In this document: one piece after another, positions 1 through 7,742 of the stretch
Layout of the letters: every line of letters begins with the position of its first letter
Position numbering within the stretch: position 1 is the stretch's first letter
From: UBA1413 sp964349885
Lineage (GTDB): Bacteria; Bacteroidota; Bacteroidia; Bacteroidales; Prolixibacteraceae
DNA length: 15,331 bases
NCBI GenBank assembly: GCA_964349885.1
Contig: CAYGIQ010000057.1
Location: forward strand, 1-15,331
Direction of reading: 5' to 3'
Notes under the pieces: model-generated
Told to the model about the DNA's origin: nothing
Seen by the model: only the letters and a program-made list of their open reading frames with translations
Database searches by the model: none
Position numbers and translations under genes: made by a program

Positions 1-4
1 TTTT

Positions 5-12
5 TACTTTTG
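5..12 (+). promoter_or_regulatory. Bacteroidota -7 promoter element for the susC operon
   Basis: TACTTTTG matches the Bacteroidota sigma-factor -7 consensus TAnnTTTG exactly. It lies 47 bp before the susC ATG, so the leader would be about 40 nt. The -33 element would fall outside the window. The same octamer precedes aroQ and pyk in this window, which supports the call. Confidence 0.55.
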
Positions 13-59
13 CCGTTTGCGAAAAATATTTGACAAGTATTAATCTTAAAAATTTATCT

Positions 60-3000
60 ATGAGAAGATTTGCGCTCATTCTGCTGACGCTGGCATTTAT
101 AGGCGTTCAGGCAGTGAATGCTCAGACACGTCGCATCACAGGTACCGTTACCAGTGCTGCAGATGGTACGACCATTCCAGGAGTATCGGTTGTGGCAAAA
201 GGCACCTCGGTGGGTACGATTACCAACCTCGATGGTGGCTACCAACTTGATGTTCCAGAATCTGCCAACACGCTCGTATTCTCCTTTGTTGGAATGACCA
301 CCACAGAGTTGGCCATTACCGGTTCTGTTGTCAATTTAAACATGACTACAGACATCATCGGCGTCGACGAAGTAGTTGTAGTAGGTTATGGAACCACTAC
401 CAGACAGAGTTTTGTTGGTTCGATCAAAACCATTAAAAGTGAAAACATTCAGGCAAAATCTGTTGCCAACCTATCACAGTCGCTCGCCGGGGAAGCTGCT
501 GGTGTGAATGTAATCAATACATCAGGACAGCCCGGAACTTCATCGGTGGTTCGTATTAGGGGATATGGCTCAGTTAATGGTAACAGAGACCCTCTATACG
601 TGTTGGACGGCGTGCCCTTTTCGGGAGCCCTCAGTTCAATAAATCCCAACGATATCGAAACCACTACCATCTTGAAAGATGCGACTGCAACAGCCATTTA
701 TGGTTCAAGAGGTGCCAACGGAGTTATTCTGCTTACGACCAAATCAGGTAGAGCCGGTACTTCAATAATTGAGGCAGATATTAAGACGGGTGTAAACGTA
801 AGTGGATTGCCTCGTTACAGCACCATTAAATCTCCAGAAGAGTACATTGGTTTAAGCTGGGAATCGAAATACAACCATGGGGTTGCTTTAGGTCAGGCCA
901 ATCCAGTTGCCTATGCCAATGCTCAGCTTTTTGGAGCAGCGGGCATCACCCCAAAATACAACATGTGGAATGCAACAGCAGCCGAATTGATCGATCCTGA
1001 AACCAGAACCGTTCGTCCGGGTGTTACCAGAAGATACGATCCTGAAAGATGGGAAGATTATGGTTTTCAATCATCAAGCCGTACCGAAGGAAACCTTGTA
1101 TTCCGTGGAGGTAACAACACCACCAAATACTTTACCTCATACGGCTACCTGCACGATGTAGGTTATATCATCAACTCAGACTTCAAAAGGTACACCGCTA
1201 CCATGAATGTTGAAAGCATTGTTAAACCCTGGTTGACAACCTCTGCCAGAATGAACTATGCCGGATCTGAAACCAACAACAACGGACAGTCGAGCGACTC
1301 AGGAAGTATTTTCTGGTTTGTAGACAACCTTCCTCCTATCTTCCCGCTTTTCCTGCGCGACGATAATGGGCAAATTGTTAAAGATCCAATTTTTGAAGGA
1401 AATCAGTTTGACTACGGTATTGGTCGGGCATTTGGTGCACTTACCAACTCCATAGCCGATGCAACTTTCGACAAGAGCCGCACCAATGCGAATCAGCTTA
1501 CAGGTAACTTCAGCTGGAACATTCGTTTCCACGAAAGTCTGACTTTTGAAAACACACTTGGAGCGCAATTGTATGCAAGCAAGTTCAATAACCTGCGCAA
1601 CCCATTCTATGGCGGCTCAGCAGGCCAAGGAGGTTATGTTTTCAAAACCGACCAACTCCTGTTTAGCTACAATTTCTTGAATCTACTTCGCTTTAAAAGA
1701 AGTTTTGGTTCACACAACTTAGAAGCTCTTGCAGCACATGAAAGCAACAGCTGGGAGCGGAAAATTCAGAACACCAGCAAATCTAAAATGGTGCATCCCG
1801 ATATCGACGACCTGAACAACTTCATTATTGTTCCTGCGCCACCATCAGGATATACAGACCAGGTTAGACTTGAAAGTTATTTCGGACAGGTTAACTACAA
1901 TTTCGACAACAAATATTTCCTATCCAGCTCTATTCGTCGCGACGGAACCTCAAGGTTTATTGGCGACAACAAATGGGATACGTTTGGATCGCTCGGGTTT
2001 TCTTGGGTAGTTACCAATGAAAACTTCATGCAGGGTTTAACCTTCGTTGACTTTTTAAAGTATAAAATCAGCTATGGTGTAATCGGTGAACAGTCTGGTG
2101 TAGGATTCTATCCTGGATTCAACACTTTCAGCATCGCAAACCTCAACGACAGAATCTCTATTTCGCCACGCGATATTGGAAACCCCGATCTAACTTGGGA
2201 GACTTCCAAAATGTTCCAGACTGGTGTTGAATTTGGATTGGGTAAATATGTTACCGGTTCTGTTGATTACTACATTAAAAATACCGACAACCTCGTATTT
2301 GAGCGTCGTGTAGGTCCATCAGTAGGTTATGCTCTCTTGACTGTTAACGACGGTTTGCTCCGCAACAGTGGTGTTGAATTTGATCTTGCAGCTCAGATTG
2401 TGAACAAGAGCATTTTTGGCTTCGATGTTTCGATCAACGGCGAATTCCTGAACAACGAGCTGCTTACTATGCCCATTGACCCTGCTACCAATGAACCCAA
2501 AATTTTGGACATCGCTGATCTGTTTGGTCGCGCACAAGGCCGTTCACTGTTCGATTTTTACATGAGAGAATGGGCAGGTGTTGATCCGGCCGATGGTAGA
2601 GCAATGTGGTACATTCATTACCACGATGCCAACGGTAATGGTGCTATGGATGCTGGAGAATCAATAGCTTCTTTGTTTGAATATCTCAGCGAAAATCCAG
2701 ACAACAAGATTGATGTGACCACGACCAAAACCTATGCAACTGCAACTCAGAAGTACCTCGACAAATCGCCCATTCCTATTGTGCGTGGCGGTTTCAGGTT
2801 GAATGCCCGCGTTTGGAACTTCGATCTCTCAACTCAGTTTGTTTATAGCCTTGGAGGATATGCCTACGACGGTGCTTATGCCCGTTTGATGAGCAACGAC
2901 CCCGTGGGTAACAACAACTGGCACACCGACATCTTCGGCAGGTGGCAGCACCCTGGCGACATTACAGACGTTCCCCGCTTATCTGACAATTTCGATACCA

Positions 3001-3263
3001 ACGTATCCAGCGCATCTTCGCGCTTCCTCACCAGAGCAGATTTCCTGACATTGAACAACGTACGCATCGGATTTAATGTTCCCAGAAGCCTGGTAAGCAA
3101 AATCGGCGTTGGCTCACTCAGCATCTATGGAGCAGGCGACAACCTCTTCCTGTTGAGTTCACGCGATGGATTCAATCCTTCGACCAATGAGGCAGGAACC
3201 TCCGACATGTACAGATATTCTCCTTTGAGTACCTATACGTTTGGATTAAGGGTTACTTTCTAA
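60..3263 (+). CDS. susC: SusC/RagA-like TonB-dependent outer membrane transporter
   Basis: This is an outer-membrane beta-barrel that imports a bound ligand into the periplasm using TonB energy; the substrate is not known. I chose ATG at 60 (1067 aa) because it begins a clean signal peptide (MRRFALILLTLAFIGVQAVNAQ) that probably ends near residue 22. An upstream in-frame TTG at 30 would add an unlikely tail. Residues about 24-96 form the carboxypeptidase-regulatory-like beta domain (ITGTVTS...GVSVVAKGT...GYQLDVP). A TonB-box-like segment DEVVVVGYG is at 103-111. The plug follows (GVNVINTSGQPG, VRIRGYGSVNG, PLYVLDGVPF, AIYGSRGANGVILLTTKSG). The rest is barrel, ending in YTFGLRVTF with the terminal Phe typical of outer-membrane proteins. 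An EF-hand-like loop DANGNGAMDAGE is at 856-867, inside a barrel loop. The length is normal for the family. It is the first gene of a three-gene operon; the susD-like gene starts 14 bp after its stop. Confidence 0.96.
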   Translation: MRRFALILLTLAFIGVQAVNAQTRRITGTVTSAADGTTIPGVSVVAKGTSVGTITNLDGGYQLDVPESANTLVFSFVGMTTTELAITGSVVNLNMTTDIIGVDEVVVVGYGTTTRQSFVGSIKTIKSENIQAKSVANLSQSLAGEAAGVNVINTSGQPGTSSVVRIRGYGSVNGNRDPLYVLDGVPFSGALSSINPNDIETTTILKDATATAIYGSRGANGVILLTTKSGRAGTSIIEADIKTGVNVSGLPRYSTIKSPEEYIGLSWESKYNHGVALGQANPVAYANAQLFGAAGITPKYNMWNATAAELIDPETRTVRPGVTRRYDPERWEDYGFQSSSRTEGNLVFRGGNNTTKYFTSYGYLHDVGYIINSDFKRYTATMNVESIVKPWLTTSARMNYAGSETNNNGQSSDSGSIFWFVDNLPPIFPLFLRDDNGQIVKDPIFEGNQFDYGIGRAFGALTNSIADATFDKSRTNANQLTGNFSWNIRFHESLTFENTLGAQLYASKFNNLRNPFYGGSAGQGGYVFKTDQLLFSYNFLNLLRFKRSFGSHNLEALAAHESNSWERKIQNTSKSKMVHPDIDDLNNFIIVPAPPSGYTDQVRLESYFGQVNYNFDNKYFLSSSIRRDGTSRFIGDNKWDTFGSLGFSWVVTNENFMQGLTFVDFLKYKISYGVIGEQSGVGFYPGFNTFSIANLNDRISISPRDIGNPDLTWETSKMFQTGVEFGLGKYVTGSVDYYIKNTDNLVFERRVGPSVGYALLTVNDGLLRNSGVEFDLAAQIVNKSIFGFDVSINGEFLNNELLTMPIDPATNEPKILDIADLFGRAQGRSLFDFYMREWAGVDPADGRAMWYIHYHDANGNGAMDAGESIASLFEYLSENPDNKIDVTTTKTYATATQKYLDKSPIPIVRGGFRLNARVWNFDLSTQFVYSLGGYAYDGAYARLMSNDPVGNNNWHTDIFGRWQHPGDITDVPRLSDNFDTNVSSASSRFLTRADFLTLNNVRIGFNVPRSLVSKIGVGSLSIYGAGDNLFLLSSRDGFNPSTNEAGTSDMYRYSPLSTYTFGLRVTF

Positions 3264-3277
3264 TTTGAGTTAAACAA

Positions 3278-4786
3278 ATGGTAAAATTATTCGCTATGAA
3301 AAAAACATATCTTATTTCTCTGCTGGCCTTAATGCTGATAGTAGCTTCGGGCTGTAAGGAGGACTTCCTTGATGTAAGGCCCACGCAATTCCTTACCGAG
3401 GATCAGGTAGCTGAGGCTGCTTCAAAGAACCCTGATGTAATCGCAGGTAGTATGTCGGGGATTTACACGCTGATGTTCCAAACAGGCACTGGCGGTACAA
3501 CCGGTCACGACGATTTCGGACAAAAAGGATACGACATTATGGGCGATTTTCTCTCCGGAGACCTTGCTTTGTCGGTATCTACCTATGGATGGTACAGAAC
3601 CCTTACCCAATTTACCGTAACAACCGACTTTACCACCAATGGGAACTACATTGTATGGAGGTATTATTACAGATTAATCCGTTCAGCCAACTCGGTAATT
3701 GCTGCGCTTGGCGGAAACGATGCAGTGCCCGAACTTGATGCCAACAAACACATCATGGGGCAGGCTAAGGCAATGCGTGCACATTCTTACTTTTATCTGG
3801 CACAATACTACGCCAAAAGTTACAATCCTACCGAGGAGATCCTGCCGATTTACGACGACCCCACAACCCCCAACCAGCCAAAGAGTACAACTCAGGAGGT
3901 TTATGCTATGATTATCAAAGACCTCCAAGACGCCATATCGCTTCTGGGTAATTTCCAGCGTTCGGCCAAAAACGAGGTTAACAAACCCGTTGCTCAGGCC
4001 ATTCTGGCATACGTTTACGCTACCATGGGGGGCAACGATAACCTTGCATTGGCAAAAAACCTGGCAGCCGATGTGATTGCTACAGGCGGATTTACCATCA
4101 CACCTCCCGGATTGGTTACTTTCGCAGGTAGCGCAGCAGTGGGTGGTTTCAACGATGTAAGTTCACCCTCGTGGATGTGGGGCGTTGACCTTACCACCGA
4201 CAATGGTTTGAACCTGATTTCGTGGTGGGGCCAAATGGACAAATTTACCTACAGTTACCAATGGGCAGGCGACCGCAAAGCCATCGATGCTGGATTGTAT
4301 GCAGCCATTCCGGCTGACGACATCCGCAAAGGGCAGTTCGAGGTTGGAGGCTCTTATAACCTGGTTGCTTCCAATAAATTCTACCCTCCAGTTAGAACCA
4401 TTGCAGCCCAACGTTTCATTACTACCGACTATGTTTACATGCGCATAGAGGAGATGTTTCTGCTGCATGCCGAAGTTGCTGCCAAAAGTGGTGATGAAAC
4501 AGCTGCCCGCAACAGTTTGAAAACTTTCCTTGCACAGCGTATTCCCAACACCAGTTATGTAGATGGTTTAACAGGTCAGGCATTGCAAAATGAGATTTAC
4601 CTGCAAACCCGAATCGAATTCTTTGCCGAAGGAAAAAGCTATTTGGCTATGAAACGCAACAAGGCCACCATTACCAGGGGTAGCAACCACCTCTCGTTTG
4701 TTGGCACACCTGTCGCATACGATGATCCAAGGCTTACCTTCGAGATTCCACAGTCTGAGATTCAGAACAACCCATTCATCAATTAA
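3278..4786 (+). CDS. susD: SusD/RagB-like nutrient-binding outer membrane lipoprotein
   Basis: This is a surface lipoprotein that caps the SusC partner encoded just upstream and captures ligand. The lipobox VASGC puts the acylated Cys at residue 26, followed by KEDFLDVRP, the usual SusD mature N-terminus with acidic residues that favour surface export. The start may instead be the ATG at 3296 (MKKTYLISLL...), which gives a more typical 20-residue signal; neither start has a clear ribosome binding site. The body has the helical TPR-like SusD fold, for example WRYYYRLIRSANSVI and GQAKAMRAHSYFYLAQYYA. The C-terminus has the family ending, with RIEFFAEGKSYLAMKR and then PRLTFEIPQSEIQNNPFIN. At 502 aa the length is normal. 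It is co-transcribed with susC and with the small lipoprotein gene 9 bp downstream. The ligand cannot be predicted because no degradative enzyme is encoded nearby. Confidence 0.95.
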   Translation: MVKLFAMKKTYLISLLALMLIVASGCKEDFLDVRPTQFLTEDQVAEAASKNPDVIAGSMSGIYTLMFQTGTGGTTGHDDFGQKGYDIMGDFLSGDLALSVSTYGWYRTLTQFTVTTDFTTNGNYIVWRYYYRLIRSANSVIAALGGNDAVPELDANKHIMGQAKAMRAHSYFYLAQYYAKSYNPTEEILPIYDDPTTPNQPKSTTQEVYAMIIKDLQDAISLLGNFQRSAKNEVNKPVAQAILAYVYATMGGNDNLALAKNLAADVIATGGFTITPPGLVTFAGSAAVGGFNDVSSPSWMWGVDLTTDNGLNLISWWGQMDKFTYSYQWAGDRKAIDAGLYAAIPADDIRKGQFEVGGSYNLVASNKFYPPVRTIAAQRFITTDYVYMRIEEMFLLHAEVAAKSGDETAARNSLKTFLAQRIPNTSYVDGLTGQALQNEIYLQTRIEFFAEGKSYLAMKRNKATITRGSNHLSFVGTPVAYDDPRLTFEIPQSEIQNNPFIN

Positions 4787-4795
4787 ATTATTACT

Positions 4796-5527
4796 ATGAA
4801 AAGAATAACTTTTTTGCTGCTCCTGCTGGTGCCTATCTTTGTCTTTACCAGCTGTGAAGATGACATAAAAGGCACCGAAGATCTGAACTATATCACCTTC
4901 GAGGCAGCTACCCTCAATATGGGAGTTCCCATCGATGGCTCAACCGAGCGTGAGATCAAACTCTATACGACTCAGGTTACTTCGGCCGACCGTACTTTCA
5001 AAATCAATGTCGTTTCGGCCTCGACTACCGCCACAACAGGTTCCTTTACTTTGCCAGCAACGGTTACGGTTCCGGCCAACTCCAATGTTGGAATTCTTAC
5101 CATTGGCCTTTCTGATGTTAACATTGGAACCGCTGGTAAAAGAATCGTTCTAGAAATTGGTTCAGAGGAAGGCTTGTTTAAGGGAGCCAATGTTACGATT
5201 AATATTACTCAGATCTGCACCACCAACGACGTTTCACTACAAATTCTGTTTGACGGATATGCCAGCGAAACAACTTGGATTCTGAAAAACAGTTCAGGTG
5301 CTACAGTAGCAACCGGTGGTGGATACGCTGATGGCTTGGCCAGTTTTACAACCAAGTTCTGTCTGCCCAATGGTACCTATACCTTTACCATTTACGATTC
5401 TTATGGCGATGGATTGTCATGGCCAAACAATGGTAGTGCCACACTTACCAAAGGTACCACACAGCTGGGCCGTATCGTAGGTGATTTTGGAGCTGAAGCA
5501 TCGGTAACTTTTACCGTTACTAAGTAA
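4796..5527 (+). CDS. third surface lipoprotein of the SusCD operon, two beta domains
   Basis: This is a 243-aa lipoprotein in the SusE/SusF-like position, likely an accessory surface binding protein; no enzymatic motif is visible. The signal MKRITFLLLLLVPIFVFTSC gives an acylated Cys20 followed by EDD, a surface-export-like signal. Residues about 30-140 look like the Calx-beta/DUF1735-type beta-sandwich common in lipoproteins beside SusD (FTLPATVTVPANSNVG, then GKRIVLEI). Residues about 144-243 form a second domain with DGYASETTW at 153-161 and YTFTIYDSYGDG at 195-206. From memory this resembles a repeat domain found in large secreted Bacteroidota proteins such as metalloproteases. Cys141 and Cys189 could form a disulfide. 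The gene starts 9 bp after the SusD stop and is followed 25 bp later by an intrinsic terminator, so it closes the operon. The lipoprotein call is strong; the role is inferred from position. Confidence 0.85.
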   Translation: MKRITFLLLLLVPIFVFTSCEDDIKGTEDLNYITFEAATLNMGVPIDGSTEREIKLYTTQVTSADRTFKINVVSASTTATTGSFTLPATVTVPANSNVGILTIGLSDVNIGTAGKRIVLEIGSEEGLFKGANVTINITQICTTNDVSLQILFDGYASETTWILKNSSGATVATGGGYADGLASFTTKFCLPNGTYTFTIYDSYGDGLSWPNNGSATLTKGTTQLGRIVGDFGAEASVTFTVTK

Positions 5528-5551
5528 AATATCAATATTTGAATATTTCTC

Positions 5552-5589
5552 AGCAGAGGCTGTCTTTTTAAGGCAGCCTCTGCTTTTTT
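5552..5589 (+). terminator. intrinsic terminator of the susCD operon
   Basis: GCAGAGGCTG at 5553-5562 pairs perfectly with CAGCCTCTGC at 5574-5583, extended by A5552-T5584. The loop is 11 nt, and six T residues (5584-5589) follow the stem. It begins 24 nt after the stop of the third operon gene, which is a classic Rho-independent arrangement. Confidence 0.92.
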
Positions 5590-5899
5590 ATACAGTTACT
5601 GCTTACAACAAAAACAGCCTTACTAGAGCAACCGTAAAGGATTGCATGCCTGCAACGCCCAAAGGTTTTGGATTGCAGGTATGGACTGTTCCATAAGAGG
5701 ACGATGCACTGGGGAGAGATCTTATTGCCCGATGGGTTAGAGACTGGTTGGTAGACACATGTGTATCGCAAATATCTGTGCGTCTATGCGTAATAATGCA
5801 GGATTTGAACACAGAATCGCCCATCGCTTTCGAGGGGTAGAAAGAGAGTCTTGGGGATTCATTGGGCCTAAGAGAGGACTTATTGGTACTTGGAGAGCG
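5590..5899. other. gene-free region between operon terminator and tRNA-Pro
   Basis: About 310 bp with no convincing coding sequence on either strand; the open frames are short, lack family features and do not fit the neighbours. It holds a long imperfect hairpin at 5645-5683 and a 10-bp palindrome ACACATGTGT at 5755-5764. It borders the 3' end of the tRNA gene, where integrated elements often sit, but I found no second copy of the tRNA 3' end and no integrase next to it. It may be a decayed gene or hold a small RNA; the sequence does not decide. Confidence 0.5.
5645..5683. repeat. 39-nt hairpin-forming inverted repeat
   Basis: CATGCCTGCAA (5645-5655) pairs with TTGCAGGTATG (5673-5683) over 11 positions; one of them (G5648 with T5680) is a wobble pair in RNA read from the plus strand. 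A short asymmetric internal loop follows, then a further 5-bp stem CCAAA/TTTGG (5659-5663 with 5667-5671) capped by GGT. No T-tract follows, so it is not an ordinary terminator. It could be part of a small RNA or the remnant of an element end. Confidence 0.5.
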
Positions 5900-5972
5900 T
5901 CGGGGTGACTGGATTCGAACCAGCGGCCTCGTCGTCCCGAACGACGCGCGCTACCAACTGCGCTACACCCCG
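5900..5972 (-). tRNA. tRNA-Pro (anticodon CGG)
   Basis: Read on the minus strand, all arms fold. Acceptor CGGGGTG pairs with CACCCCG; the D stem is GCGC/GCGC with loop AGTTGGTA; the anticodon stem is CGTCG/CGACG with loop TTCGGGA, giving anticodon CGG (reads CCG). The variable loop is AGGCC, and the T arm is GCTGG-TTCGAAT-CCAGT with one G-T pair. The discriminator base is A at 5900, as expected for proline. The 3' CCA is not encoded and would be added by nucleotidyltransferase. Length is 73 nt. Confidence 0.97.
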
Positions 5973-6014
5973 ATTTATATATAAGTTTGCAGCTATTTGT
6001 ATGAATCAGAGATT

Positions 6015-6022
6015 CAAAAATA
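6015..6022 (-). promoter_or_regulatory. -7 promoter element for tRNA-Pro
   Basis: On the minus strand this reads TATTTTTG, an exact match to TAnnTTTG, 42 bp upstream of the tRNA 5' end. A TTTG (plus-strand CAAA at 6040-6043) lies 17 bp further upstream and could serve as a -33 element, though the spacing is a little short. Confidence 0.5.
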
Positions 6023-6103
6023 GACCAAACTTAAATCATCAAAGAACCACCAAAATTAATATTTAAACCTATAATTTGGCTTGCGTATGCGAAATGTTTC
6101 TGG

Positions 6104-7468
6104 TTAGAGTGTCGCCTCCTGAAATACAATTTCAGAGATTCCAGCAGGTCGAACTTCATCCACATAGATGCGCACCGTGAGTGTCCCGTCGGATATTCGC
6201 ACAACCCGTTCGGAAGTCCAGACCAAATCGCCAGCATTGCGTGTGAATGTACCGCCGGCAACCCCTTCAAATTCGATGCGCTGCCACGAAGGTTCCTGAT
6301 GGTCGCCTACCAATGCCCTTACCCGGTACACCCCATTTCTTACGCTAATCTGATAATCAAAATAATTGTTGGGATTTTGGGATTCGCCCGGCTCACCGCC
6401 GAACAATACCTTGCGCAACCGGGCATTGCTGCCTCTACGTTGATGAACCCACTCTACTCGGTCGGTTATGTTCCAGTCGCCCAACAGCCAGCCCAAACCC
6501 AGATGGTTCTCATAGGCCGACACATTGGAAGGGGCGCCACTTCTCTGTTGCCCTCGGCCAAAAAAGATCTGGCCCTTGGTAAAATGGGTTATAAAGCCGG
6601 GCTGTTGGCCATAATAGAGTTCCAGTAATTGGGGGAAACAGTTCACCTGATTGACAAATCGTTCTGCATATATGGGAGGTTCTGTTCGGTAAACCACAGC
6701 CAACCGGAGTGTCGACCATTCGCCAATTCCCCGGGCAGCGGCAAGCTGCTCGCCTTTTATAACCCTTTGATTGCGTCTGACCATTGGAGCAGATTCCAGA
6801 TGATCAAAAATATAGTAGATCAGAGGATGGGAATCGCTTTGCAGACAGATGGTCGATATAGGCAACCCATTGTTGCCTATATGGCTTTCGACCCAAACCA
6901 CACGGCAGTTTTCCATTGCCACGATTGGATGCAACTGCTCTCCGCGTCGTGAAAAGACATCGATGGCCATTCCCCCATATGTTTTTGTCCATAAAGGATC
7001 GTCGGTTGAAGTAGTATAGGCGAAAACGCCTTTATCTTCGTTGTTGCGCCAAACAAAGCCACCAGTGAATCCCACCGGAAAGTTGTAGGCGTGACGGTCA
7101 ACAAGAGGGACACTGTGCTGCACAATACCCAACAAAACATCCCCCGAAAGCAATCCGTGTACAGCCTTGTTTTGGGCAATCTCCTTCACCTGCCTACTGT
7201 CGGCAACAAACAATTGGACACCCCCTACTCTAACAGCTGGCGACCGCCGGGCAACACGGCTCCAAGTTGTATGGGTATCAACTCTGAGGTGGATGTAGTG
7301 TTTTGTAATGGCCAATACCTCTACTTCACTCTGGTTGAATAGGATAACATCGCCCAGATCGACATTGAAATACTGAACATTTCCATATACAAAATCAGCA
7401 ATTTCTACCACACGGGCTCCTGCTCCAATAGAAGAAAACAGAAACCAAAGGAAGAGAAGATGCTTCAT
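6104..7468 (-). CDS. secreted protein with degenerate M23/LytM-like domain and malectin-like C-terminus
   Basis: No characterised protein is recognised. I chose the ATG at 7466-7468 (454 aa) because it begins a signal peptide (MKHLLFLWFLFSSIGAGA); an in-frame GTG at 7507 would put 13 polar residues before it. Residues about 127-265 follow the layout of an M23/LytM peptidase: YGGMAID (164-170), CRVVWVESHIGNNG, YYIFDHLES with H223 at the conserved YAH position, RVIKGEQLA, and STLRLAV (252-258). The HxxxD and HxH zinc ligands are missing: Gly, Thr and Arg stand where His is expected, so it is probably not a peptidase. Residues about 319-454 resemble malectin/galactose-binding-like domains of carbohydrate-active proteins (GLGWLLGDW, DRVEW, FDYQISVRNGVYRVRALVGD, RVVRISDGTLTVRI). 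Likely periplasmic or exported with a binding role. Both domain calls are made by eye. Confidence 0.75.
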   Translation of the reverse strand: MKHLLFLWFLFSSIGAGARVVEIADFVYGNVQYFNVDLGDVILFNQSEVEVLAITKHYIHLRVDTHTTWSRVARRSPAVRVGGVQLFVADSRQVKEIAQNKAVHGLLSGDVLLGIVQHSVPLVDRHAYNFPVGFTGGFVWRNNEDKGVFAYTTSTDDPLWTKTYGGMAIDVFSRRGEQLHPIVAMENCRVVWVESHIGNNGLPISTICLQSDSHPLIYYIFDHLESAPMVRRNQRVIKGEQLAAARGIGEWSTLRLAVVYRTEPPIYAERFVNQVNCFPQLLELYYGQQPGFITHFTKGQIFFGRGQQRSGAPSNVSAYENHLGLGWLLGDWNITDRVEWVHQRRGSNARLRKVLFGGEPGESQNPNNYFDYQISVRNGVYRVRALVGDHQEPSWQRIEFEGVAGGTFTRNAGDLVWTSERVVRISDGTLTVRIYVDEVRPAGISEIVFQEATL

Positions 7469-7490
7469 ATATGGGAAAACTTTTGCAATG

Positions 7491-7498
7491 TACTTTTG
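7491..7498 (+). promoter_or_regulatory. possible -7 element facing putP
   Basis: TACTTTTG is an exact TAnnTTTG match on the plus strand. Transcription from it would give a leader of about 240 nt before putP. No closer match precedes putP. No convincing -33 element is visible. Confidence 0.35.
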
Positions 7499-7511
7499 AG
7501 TGGGCACGACC

Positions 7512-7527
7512 TACAAACGCATTTGTA
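7512..7527. repeat. short perfect inverted repeat, possible operator
   Basis: TACAAA-CGCA-TTTGTA has 6-bp arms with a 4-bp spacer. It lies between two -7-like elements that point at each other and 44 bp upstream of the start of the secreted M23-like gene. The size and position suit a dimeric regulator's binding site, but short repeats of this kind also occur by chance. Confidence 0.3.
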
Positions 7528-7540
7528 ACCCGTAAAGGTT

Positions 7541-7548
7541 CAAATTTA
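7541..7548 (-). promoter_or_regulatory. possible -7 element for the M23/malectin-like gene
   Basis: On the minus strand this reads TAAATTTG, matching TAnnTTTG, 72 bp upstream of the gene's ATG at 7468. The surrounding sequence is AT-rich, so a chance match is possible. Confidence 0.4.
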
Positions 7549-7742
7549 CAAATTTCAATCCAACCTCCCAGAAATCAAGCTGCATATCTGCTTGTGGTTA
7601 ACACTGCTTTTACCTAAATTAGCCTCACTCTATCTCCCCCGTATGGGAAGGAATAGGGCTTAAGGATTCGGCGGAAATAAAATCTCCTCCATCCGATTGG
7701 GCCAACCCAACAACCATCAGAAACCAACCCTGTTCATTCTTA

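Noticed and set aside
5796..5816. tRNA T-arm-like sequence (minus strand GTTCAAATCC) suggesting a second, broken tRNA
   Set aside because: The flanking bases do not pair into a 5-bp T stem, and no acceptor, anticodon or D arm is present.
6299..6952. Two consecutive plus-strand frames of about 108 codons inside the M23-like gene region
   Set aside because: The minus strand has one 454-residue frame with a signal peptide and two recognisable domains; the plus frames lack any motif.
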